Part shown: piece after piece, positions 16,509 to 23,400 of the stretch
Layout: each line of letters starts with the position of its first letter
Numbering within the stretch: position 1 is the stretch's first letter
Assembly (NCBI GenBank): GCA_963666295.1
Contig: OY762707.1
Location: forward strand, 806,001-870,000
Length of the DNA stretch: 64,000 nt
DNA from: QZKY01 sp963666295
Lineage (GTDB): Bacteria > Pseudomonadota > Gammaproteobacteria > Burkholderiales > Burkholderiaceae_D
Reading direction: 5' to 3'
The notes under the pieces: generated by a model
What the model was told of the DNA's origin: nothing
Databases searched by the model: none
The model's input: only the letters and a program-made list of their open reading frames with translations
Translations under genes and position numbers: made by a program

Positions 16509-17243
16509 TTAATTCGGCATGATAGTGCAACCCAGCTCCATCATCATCAGCTTGGCACATGTCGCCTCTGCCGCGCCCTGCGTGGCAAACGGGCCTACGC
16601 GCACTCGAATGGGTGCGCCCTTCTTATTCGATGTTTTTTCCTCGTACGACTTGATGCCGGCGTGCTTGAGCCGTGTCCTGATTTCATTCACTTTTTTCTG
16701 GCTGCTCAAGGCAACCACCTGAATCACGAGCTTGCCGCTTGTCGGCCCCGTGGCATGGGTGGTTTCCGCCACTGTTTTTCCCGACTTTACCGTTTCTGGC
16801 TTTACCGTTTCTGGCTTTACCGTTTCTGGCTTTACCGTTTCTGGCTTTACCGTTTCTGGCTTTACCGTTTCTGGCTTGGACGGCACAGCCTCGCGCGGCT
16901 CGACAGGCGCATCAGTCGGCATAGAAGGGCCCGACGGCAGCACTTTTTCTTTTGAGGGGATGCGAATATCGATATCGTCAAGTTTCGATTTTGGCTCGGA
17001 ATCAAAAACCATCGGCAGCATGATGATGAGACCCAGCACCAGCGCCACTGCGCCAACCAGCCGTCTTCGTGCCCGCTTTTTCTCACTCAACAACGGATCT
17101 TGCGGACTGCCTTTTTTGCTTTTGCTACCGTTACGGCCTTTGCGCACCGAGCTAGCAATCTCTTCGCGATGGGCGTAAAAGTCTTCGTTGACCTCTGCCT
17201 CTTCGGGTTCCTTTTTTTTAGCAAATGGTAGAAAGGGAAACAT
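16509..17243 (-). CDS. SPOR domain protein (DedD/DamX-like) with PETVK repeats
   Basis: A 244-aa single-pass membrane protein: cytoplasmic basic N-terminus (residues 1-60), membrane segment at about 61-80 (RLVGAVALVLGLIIMLPMVF), a Pro/Glu/Lys linker with six PETVK units (about 123-152), and a C-terminal SPOR domain (about 170-244) that should bind denuded septal peptidoglycan. DedD-type proteins help cell division. The order folC-SPOR-cvpA-purF is as in other proteobacteria. The linker repeat is perfect at DNA level (see the tandem repeat). Confidence 0.88.
   Translation of the reverse strand: MFPFLPFAKKKEPEEAEVNEDFYAHREEIASSVRKGRNGSKSKKGSPQDPLLSEKKRARRRLVGAVALVLGLIIMLPMVFDSEPKSKLDDIDIRIPSKEKVLPSGPSMPTDAPVEPREAVPSKPETVKPETVKPETVKPETVKPETVKPETVKSGKTVAETTHATGPTSGKLVIQVVALSSQKKVNEIRTRLKHAGIKSYEEKTSNKKGAPIRVRVGPFATQGAAEATCAKLMMMELGCTIMPN
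16786..16875. repeat. six perfect tandem copies of a 15-bp unit
   Basis: TTTACCGTTTCTGGC occurs six times end to end with no mismatch. On the minus strand it codes PETVK in the SPOR protein linker. Because 15 is a multiple of three, gain or loss of units changes linker length without breaking the frame. Perfect identity suggests recent expansion by slippage. Confidence 0.97.
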
Positions 17244-17267
17244 GCCTTTTTGAACCCGCCATTAATG

Positions 17268-18542
17268 TCACGATAAACCTGATGTTGGCGCTGCAGTGCC
17301 TGCAACAACCCAGAAAGAACCAAACACGGCTATTCTATCATTTTCCCCTGCCTGTTCAGCGGCATAAGCATAGGCTTTTCCGGGGCTGGAAAAACGCTTG
17401 ATCGACTGATCTGGGATATCCGCCTGTCGCAATTTTTCGCTAATTTCCCGAGCAGACATTGCTCGTGACACAGGCAAGTCAGTGACATACCAACGATCAA
17501 TACACGCTTTTGTTGCTGCAATGATACTGTCAACATCCTTGTCCCGCATTCCCCCAAAAATGGCAAAAGTACGCGCATACGCCCCCATGGCATTCAGGTT
17601 GTTTGCCAAAACCACCGCAGCATGCGGGTTATGCGCCACATCCAGCACGACTACAGGCCGCCCATCTAGCACTTGAAACCGCCCAGGCATAACGGCGTGC
17701 GACAAACCGGCACGGATGGCTTCTTCGGAAACGGGAAGCGGCAATGCTTCCAGAGCCGCCAGCGCAATTGCAGCATTATCGATCTGATTGTCACCCTGCA
17801 TGGCAGGCAGTGGAAGTACCGTCCAATTCATGTCACGTCCGCGATAATCCCACGTTTGTGGCTGTTGCTTTGCACCAAAGTCACGCCCCACCAGCCGCAA
17901 ATCGGCCTCAATGCTTTGCGCGTGCGCCAGCAGTGCGGCTGGCGGGTTCGGGTCGCCACAAATCGCGCCGCGATGCGTGCGAAAAATACCCGCTTTTTCG
18001 TAACCGATGATTTCGCGGTTGTCACCCAGATAATCCACATGATCCACTGCCACGTTCGTCACCACTGCCACCGCCGCATCCAGAAGATTGACGGCATCCA
18101 GCCTGCCGCCCAAACCAACTTCCAGTATCACGACATCCAGCGCGGCCTCAGCAAACAGGCGCAGAATCGCAAGTGTGGTGAATTCAAAATAAGTCAGCGG
18201 CGTATCATCGCGTGCGGCGTCAACTGCGGCAAAGTGCTCGACAAGTTGCGCATCCGACACCTCCACGCCATTGACGCGCGCGCGCTCATTGAATTGATGA
18301 ATGTGGGGCGACGTATACAAACCAACGCGATAACCGGCCTGAGTCAGGATGGCCTCCAAGGTCGCGCACACCGACCCCTTGCCGTTCGTGCCGCCAACGG
18401 TAATGATCGGACAGGCAATCTGAGCGCCCAGTCGCTGGTAGACCGTATGGATGCGCGCCAACCCCATATCAATCTGCTTAACGTGCAGGTCTTCGATATA
18501 GGCGAGCCAGTCTGAGAGTGTGCTGGATGCCGAGGGCGTCAC
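17268..18542 (-). CDS. folC: bifunctional folylpolyglutamate / dihydrofolate synthase FolC
   Basis: FolC adds glutamate to dihydropteroate and to folates. The 424-aa protein has the P-loop VGGTNGKGSVCATLEAIL (about residues 45-62), SPHIHQFNERARVNG (about 77-91), and NVAVDHVDYLGD near 147-158. The Mur-ligase-like C-terminal domain contains LDVAHNPHAA. The start is GTG at 18542; the nearest upstream ATG hits a stop after two codons. The accD terminator ends only 18 bases ahead of this codon. Confidence 0.95.
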   Translation of the reverse strand: MTPSASSTLSDWLAYIEDLHVKQIDMGLARIHTVYQRLGAQIACPIITVGGTNGKGSVCATLEAILTQAGYRVGLYTSPHIHQFNERARVNGVEVSDAQLVEHFAAVDAARDDTPLTYFEFTTLAILRLFAEAALDVVILEVGLGGRLDAVNLLDAAVAVVTNVAVDHVDYLGDNREIIGYEKAGIFRTHRGAICGDPNPPAALLAHAQSIEADLRLVGRDFGAKQQPQTWDYRGRDMNWTVLPLPAMQGDNQIDNAAIALAALEALPLPVSEEAIRAGLSHAVMPGRFQVLDGRPVVVLDVAHNPHAAVVLANNLNAMGAYARTFAIFGGMRDKDVDSIIAATKACIDRWYVTDLPVSRAMSAREISEKLRQADIPDQSIKRFSSPGKAYAYAAEQAGENDRIAVFGSFWVVAGTAAPTSGLS

Positions 18543-18560
18543 GCTATCTGTCCATTAACG

Positions 18561-18586
18561 AAAAAACCTGGCTCTTCCAAGCCAGG
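18561..18586 (-). terminator. intrinsic terminator after accD, just ahead of folC
   Basis: On the minus strand CCTGGCT (18586-18580), loop TGGAAG, AGCCAGG (18573-18567), then six T (18566-18561). A 7-bp GC-rich stem with a clean T-run is a standard Rho-independent terminator. Only 18 bases remain before the folC GTG, so folC must depend on read-through or on a promoter inside accD. Confidence 0.85.
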
Positions 18587-18609
18587 CTATAGTCTGATTG
18601 GTACCGCAC

Positions 18610-19482
18610 TTATGCCAATGCTTCAATTGACCGTTTTTGCAGCAATGCCAGCAAACGTCCAATTTCGCTGCGCATATTGCGGCGATCCACGATCATGTCA
18701 ATCGCCCCTTTTTCAAGCAGGAATTCCGCACGCTGAAAACCTTCCGGCAATTTTTCACGTACCGTATTCTCAATCACGCGCTGACCAGCAAAACCAACCA
18801 GTGCTTTTGGTTCGGCAATCACAACGTCACCCAGAAAGGCAAAGGATGCCGATACGCCACCCATCGTCGGATCGGTCAGCACCGAAATGAATGGCAGTTT
18901 TTCTTCGGCCAACTTGGTCAGAATGGCGCTGGTCTTGGTCATCTGAAACAATGACAGCAGCCCTTCTTGCATGCGAGCACCACCACTGGCACTAAAACAG
19001 ATGAAAGGCACTTTCTGTTCCAGCGCAGTTTGCACACCACGCACAAAACGTTCGCCCACCACGGAACCCATGGAACCACCCATGAAATTAAACTCGAAAC
19101 AAGCTGCCACAACCGGGATGGACATGATGGCGCCACTCATCACGACCAGCGCATCCGTTTCGCTTGTTGATGCCGTTGCCGCTTTCAAGCGATCCGGGTA
19201 TTTTTTACTGTCCTTGAACTTGAGTGTGTCTACTGGCAGCACTTCGCTTCCGATCTGCACGCGCCCCTCTTTATCCAGCAGACCATCCAGGCGTTCGCGT
19301 GCGTTAATGCGCATATGGTGATCGCAACTTGGACAAACATGCAGGTTTGTTTCCAGATCTGCGTTATACAACACCGTTTCGCAAGAGGGGCATTTCACCC
19401 ACAAGCCTTCTGGAATGGTTTTTCGGGATGCGTTTTCCGAACGCTGGATGCGCGGCGGAAGCAATTTATCAAGCCAACTCAT
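18610..19482 (-). CDS. accD: acetyl-CoA carboxylase carboxyltransferase beta subunit AccD
   Basis: AccD with AccA moves the carboxyl group from biotin to acetyl-CoA, making malonyl-CoA. The zinc ribbon is CPSCETVLYNADL and then CPSCDHH (four Cys, about residues 31-56). The crotonase-like core has GFAGQRVIENTVREKLPEGF near 228-247. 290 aa, typical. SD GAGGAG lies ahead of the ATG. It sits 49 bases downstream of trpA, the usual trpA-accD-folC order. Confidence 0.96.
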   Translation of the reverse strand: MSWLDKLLPPRIQRSENASRKTIPEGLWVKCPSCETVLYNADLETNLHVCPSCDHHMRINARERLDGLLDKEGRVQIGSEVLPVDTLKFKDSKKYPDRLKAATASTSETDALVVMSGAIMSIPVVAACFEFNFMGGSMGSVVGERFVRGVQTALEQKVPFICFSASGGARMQEGLLSLFQMTKTSAILTKLAEEKLPFISVLTDPTMGGVSASFAFLGDVVIAEPKALVGFAGQRVIENTVREKLPEGFQRAEFLLEKGAIDMIVDRRNMRSEIGRLLALLQKRSIEALA

Positions 19483-19531
19483 GACATCTCCTCATGACTG
19501 ATGTTTCAAATATTTCATTCTGTGATGCAGC

Positions 19532-20329
19532 TTATGCATCCAGTGCCGCACGGATTTCCGATAAGAATGTTTGCGCGGCCGTTTCCGCCTGGTCTGGCGG
19601 GTTGTTTTCCAGTTCCTGGATAATGCGACTACCAATGACCACGGCATCGGAAACCGAAGAAACCGCCTTGGCCGTTGCGCCATCACGTATACCGAATCCA
19701 ACCCCCACAGGAACGCTAACGTATTGGCGAATTTTCGCCATCATGGAAGCAATCGAGTCCAGATCCAGATTCGCCGAACCCGTTACGCCTTTGAGTGACA
19801 CATAATAAACGTAACCGCTCGCAATTTTACCTATTTTTTCAATGCGTTCATCCGTCGATGTTGGCGCAAGCAGAAAAATCGTATCCATACCATGCGCACC
19901 CATCGACGCCGCGAAGTCTTCGCATTCCTCTGGCGGATAATCAACCACCAGCACACCATCAACCCCTGCCGCGCTCGCAGACCGGATAAAAAGCTCTCTG
20001 CCCATGTGCTCAATCGGGTTGGCATACCCCATCAACACCACCGGCGTCGAAGCATCCGTCTGGCGGAAATCCTGCACGTAGCGCAAAACATCGCGCAAGC
20101 TGACGCCTTTTTCCAGCGCACGCTCCGACGCGCGCTGAATCACCGGGCCATCTGCCATCGGATCGGAAAATGGCACCCCGAGTTCGATAATGTCTGCACC
20201 GCCCGCCACCAGTGCGTGCATCAGCGGCACAGTCAACTCCGGTGCCGGGTCACCTGCCGTAATGAACGGAATCAGCCCTTTTTTATTCTGTTTGGCCAGT
20301 TCGGCCATCGTGTTTTGTATTCGAGACAT
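19532..20329 (-). CDS. trpA: tryptophan synthase alpha chain
   Basis: TrpA splits indole-3-glycerol phosphate into indole and glyceraldehyde 3-phosphate and feeds indole to TrpB. The catalytic Glu and Asp are in IIELGVPFSDPMADGPVIQ (about residues 47-65), and the phosphate-binding GVGFGIRDG is near 211-219. 265 aa. The ATG at 20329 is preferred; a GTG ten codons upstream (20359) is possible. Between trpB and this gene lies the structured repeat copy B, an unusual insertion in a pair that is often coupled. Confidence 0.95.
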   Translation of the reverse strand: MSRIQNTMAELAKQNKKGLIPFITAGDPAPELTVPLMHALVAGGADIIELGVPFSDPMADGPVIQRASERALEKGVSLRDVLRYVQDFRQTDASTPVVLMGYANPIEHMGRELFIRSASAAGVDGVLVVDYPPEECEDFAASMGAHGMDTIFLLAPTSTDERIEKIGKIASGYVYYVSLKGVTGSANLDLDSIASMMAKIRQYVSVPVGVGFGIRDGATAKAVSSVSDAVVIGSRIIQELENNPPDQAETAAQTFLSEIRAALDA

Positions 20330-20370
20330 TGTTTTATTCTCAACTATATTCTTTTGCACGCAGTTCCGTT

Positions 20371-20457
20371 TTCAGCGCATTCATGACGCGAAGGCAAGCT
20401 GCAGACAGTGCTGGGAGCACGGCAAGGCGCAGCCGACAAAGTCATGGGCGCTCTGAA
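20371..20457. repeat. structured dispersed repeat, copy B (between trpB and trpA)
   Basis: Same element as 1386-1468. Pairing: TTCAG (20371-20375) with CTGAA (20453-20457); CGC (20376-20378) with GCG (20448-20450); CATGAC (20382-20387) with GTCATG (20441-20446); hairpin GTGCT-GGG-AGCAC (20408-20420); GGC-GCA-GCC (20426-20434). Compared with copy A, the CATGGC/GCCATG stem becomes CATGAC/GTCATG and GTACA/TGTAC becomes GTGCT/AGCAC, all still paired. It ends 6 bases from the trpB stop and could tune trpA expression or mRNA stability. Confidence 0.75.
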
Positions 20458-20463
20458 GCGGGA

Positions 20464-21711
20464 CTACCATTTGATTCCAGCCTTTTCAGCGACAGTGTGC
20501 ATATCCTTATCACCACGCCCTGAAAGGTTAACGAGAATGGCCTTGTCCTTACCCAGCGCTGGCGCAATTTTTACAGCATGCGCGATAGCGTGGCTGGATT
20601 CCAGCGCCGGAATAATACCCTCAATGCGGCAGCAGTCGTGGAAAGCGCTCAACGCTTCTGCATCGGTTGCTGCCACATAGTGTGCCCGCCCAGAATCTTT
20701 CAGCCACGCATGCTCAGGACCCACACCCGGATAGTCCAGCCCGGCCGAAATGGAGTGCGTCTCGATAATCTGACCGTTTTCATCCTGCATCAGGTATGTC
20801 CGATTGCCGTGCAGTACACCGGGCGACCCCGCTGTCAGCGGCGCGGCGTGACGCCCTGTTTCAATGCCGTCCCCTTCCGCCTCGACGCCGATCAGTTCGA
20901 CTTCCGAGGCATCAATGTAGGGGTAAAAAATACCCATGGCGTTCGAGCCGCCTCCGACACAGGCGACGATCTTGTCCGGTTGGCGACCGATCATTTCCGG
21001 CATCTGCTGTAGACACTCCTCGCCAATCACGGACTGGAAGTCGCGCACCATCATCGGGTAAGGGTGCGGGCCCGCCACGGTGCCAATGATGTAGAAAGTA
21101 TCGGCGACATTCGTGACCCAGTCGCGCATCGCTTCGTTGAGCGCATCTTTCAGGGTTTTGGAGCCGGAGTTGACCGGCACCACATCAGCACCCAGCAACT
21201 TCATCCGATAGACATTCTGCGCCTGACGCTTCACATCTTCGCTACCCATGTAGATCACGCATTTCAAGCCAAAGCGGGCGCAAATGGTGGCCGTTGCCAC
21301 ACCGTGCTGTCCGGCACCGGTTTCAGCAATGACGCGCGGTTTGCCCATCCGGCGCGCCAGCAGCGCCTGGCCAATCACGTTATTGATCTTGTGCGCGCCG
21401 GTATGATTCAGGTCCTCGCGCTTGAAGTAAATCTGAGCGCCACCGAGCATTTCGGACCAGCGTTGCGCGTGGTAAATCGGCGAGGGGCGGCCCACGAAAT
21501 GTTTTAGCTCGTAGCGAAACTCATTCAAAAAATCAGGATCTTCACGAAACTTCGCATACCCCTGCTTCAGTTCTTCGAGCGCATGAATCAGTGTTTCAGA
21601 GACAAAAATACCGCCATAAACCCCGAAATGGCCTTTTTCGTCGGGCAAGTTGTATTGCGCCGCATGGTAAAGCGCGCCGGGTTGAACCCCGGAAACTGCT
21701 TGTTTTTTCAT
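20464..21711 (-). CDS. trpB: tryptophan synthase beta chain
   Basis: TrpB condenses indole with serine to give tryptophan, using PLP. The Schiff-base Lys is in KREDLNHTGAHKINN (about residues 94-108), the PLP phosphate loop is VGGGSNAMG near 243-251, and the Glu in AETGAGQHG is near 127-135. 415 aa from the ATG at 21711 (AAGAGAA upstream). A reading from 21789 adds 26 residues that do not look like the family and overlaps the trpF end region. Confidence 0.96.
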   Translation of the reverse strand: MKKQAVSGVQPGALYHAAQYNLPDEKGHFGVYGGIFVSETLIHALEELKQGYAKFREDPDFLNEFRYELKHFVGRPSPIYHAQRWSEMLGGAQIYFKREDLNHTGAHKINNVIGQALLARRMGKPRVIAETGAGQHGVATATICARFGLKCVIYMGSEDVKRQAQNVYRMKLLGADVVPVNSGSKTLKDALNEAMRDWVTNVADTFYIIGTVAGPHPYPMMVRDFQSVIGEECLQQMPEMIGRQPDKIVACVGGGSNAMGIFYPYIDASEVELIGVEAEGDGIETGRHAAPLTAGSPGVLHGNRTYLMQDENGQIIETHSISAGLDYPGVGPEHAWLKDSGRAHYVAATDAEALSAFHDCCRIEGIIPALESSHAIAHAVKIAPALGKDKAILVNLSGRGDKDMHTVAEKAGIKW

Positions 21712-21789
21712 ATTGAATTCTCTTGGTGTTGGCTTGACAGCATCCCGACATCCGCCACCAGGCTTAACCGGCATGCGTGTTGACTTCAT

Positions 21790-22458
21790 TCAGTTTCGAT
21801 CAACATGCGCCTGATAAACGGCGCGGACAAAAGCACGCATCTTGTCGGCGTCTTTGATGCCCTTGCTCTGCTCGACACCACTGCTGATATCGACCGCGTA
21901 AGGGCGCACAAATTGCACCGCGTCAGCCGCGTTTTGCACGCTCAAGCCACCACTCAAAACGACCCGAGGCGCGAGACCTTCTGGAATAAGAGACCAATCG
22001 AAATCCTTTCCTGCACCACCATAACCATCAACGAAGGCATCCAGCAACAGCCCGGAAAAAAGACTACTGGCAGCACGATAATCCTGCTCGTATTGTAGCA
22101 AAACATCTCCCGTCATTTCTGCCTTCATGCGTGCCGCACGAATGAAGGGGCGATTTACCGCCCTCGCGGCTTCAGCACAGAATTGCGGCGTTTCATCACC
22201 ATGAAACTGCAACAGAGAAACTGGCGCTTCGGCCACGGTCTGAACAATCTCTTCCACAGTAGCATTCACGAACAGGCCAACAGTGGTAACAAAAGCCGGC
22301 ACCTCAAGCAACAGTTGTCTGGTGTACGGCGGCGAAATATAGCGCGGGCTTTGGGGATAAAACACAAAACCCAGCGCATCCGCCCCAGCGTCAACAGCTG
22401 CCCGCACATCCCCGGATCGGGTCAGGCCGCATATCTTGATTCGCGTACGATAAGTCAT
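21790..22458 (-). CDS. trpF: phosphoribosylanthranilate isomerase
   Basis: TrpF converts phosphoribosylanthranilate to CdRP in tryptophan synthesis. The 222-aa TIM barrel has the active-site Cys in IKICGLTRSGDVRAAVDAGA (about residues 8-27), ALGFVFYPQSPRYI (about 29-42), the catalytic Asp in LLLDAFVDGYGGAGKDFDW, and DISSGVEQSKGIKD near the end. It is a single-function enzyme, not fused to TrpC. It is 78 bases upstream of trpB. No trpC, trpD or trpE is in the window. Confidence 0.95.
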   Translation of the reverse strand: MTYRTRIKICGLTRSGDVRAAVDAGADALGFVFYPQSPRYISPPYTRQLLLEVPAFVTTVGLFVNATVEEIVQTVAEAPVSLLQFHGDETPQFCAEAARAVNRPFIRAARMKAEMTGDVLLQYEQDYRAASSLFSGLLLDAFVDGYGGAGKDFDWSLIPEGLAPRVVLSGGLSVQNAADAVQFVRPYAVDISSGVEQSKGIKDADKMRAFVRAVYQAHVDRN

Positions 22459-22539
22459 CTCTGCATTGACGAAACGAAAAAAGTCTATGTTACGCGTACT
22501 TACGAATTCCGCAAACAGGGAATGCCGACAGTAATGGCT

Positions 22540-23343
22540 TTACCAGCCAAAAAATCTGTCGGCTGCTTCTTGCGGCAAGCCCCATTTTTCTTCGTAAATC
22601 ACCTTGGACAGATAAAGACCGTCCGGTCTGAACGTCGGTGCTGCCAGCTTTCTGTCCTGCCCCAACAAAATTTCGCGTAACCATTGGGGCGAATGGCGCT
22701 GGTTACCGACATACACCAGCGATCCAACGATATTGCGCACCATGTGGTGCAAAAAAGCATCTGCCTGAAACTGGAAAATAAAAAAATGGCCGCGCTGCTC
22801 GATCGTAATTTCCTGCATGGTTTTAACCGGCGTAATCGACTGGCATTCAGCCGCACGAAAAGCGGAGAAGTCATGCTCACCCAGCAAATAATCCGAGGCT
22901 TCACGCATCCGCCCCAGTGAAAGCGGCTGAAACACCCAGCCAGCCTTGCCGTGCAATATCGGTGAACGCACATTGTGGTTGTAAAGCACATACTGGTAGC
23001 GCCGCGCTTTCGCACTGGAGCGCGCATGAAAGTCTGGCGGTACAGGGTGCGCCCAGCGCACCGCAATGGAAGGCGGCAAAAAGGAATTGACGCCACGCAC
23101 CCAGGAAACTGACGCACGATCCAGATCCGTATCCAGATGCACCACCTGCTCCATGGCGTGCACACCCGCGTCGGTGCGCCCCGCGCACATCACGGTAATA
23201 TCCCGCTGCGTAAATGCCTTGATCGCTTGCTGCAAACGATCCTGCACCGTCTGGCGATGCGGCTGCGTTTGCCAACCCTGCCAATCCTTGCCGTCATACT
23301 GCACGCCCAGTGCGATGCGTCTCAAATCCATGCCTCCCACCAT
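22540..23343 (-). CDS. truA: tRNA pseudouridine(38-40) synthase TruA
   Basis: TruA makes pseudouridine at positions 38-40 of the anticodon arm. The catalytic Asp is in VMCAGRTDAGVHAMEQV (about residues 50-66), with the conserved QYDGKDWQGWQTQP near 14-27 and the C-terminal MVRNIVGSLVYVG segment. 267 aa. The start is uncertain: ATG at 23343 or ATG at 23331; GGGAGG lies immediately before the second, which is too close. The fimV terminator ends just 7 bases ahead of 23343. Confidence 0.93.
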   Translation of the reverse strand: MVGGMDLRRIALGVQYDGKDWQGWQTQPHRQTVQDRLQQAIKAFTQRDITVMCAGRTDAGVHAMEQVVHLDTDLDRASVSWVRGVNSFLPPSIAVRWAHPVPPDFHARSSAKARRYQYVLYNHNVRSPILHGKAGWVFQPLSLGRMREASDYLLGEHDFSAFRAAECQSITPVKTMQEITIEQRGHFFIFQFQADAFLHHMVRNIVGSLVYVGNQRHSPQWLREILLGQDRKLAAPTFRPDGLYLSKVIYEEKWGLPQEAADRFFGW

Positions 23344-23350
23344 CTTTAAT

Positions 23351-23384
23351 AAAAAACGGGCACGCGCCTGAAAGCCGTGCCCGT
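23351..23384 (-). terminator. intrinsic terminator after fimV, abutting truA
   Basis: On the minus strand ACGGGCACG (23384-23376), an 11-base loop and CGTGCCCGT (23364-23356), then a run of six T ending at 23351. The stem is a perfect 9 bp. The truA ATG is only 7 bases further on, so the terminator covers the place where a truA promoter and ribosome binding site would be. Confidence 0.88.
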
Positions 23385-23400
23385 TGAAAACAGGTCTTTC

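Noticed and set aside
16786..16875. Repeated 15-mers as a possible CRISPR array
   Set aside because: The units are directly adjacent with no spacers and lie in frame inside a SPOR-domain gene.
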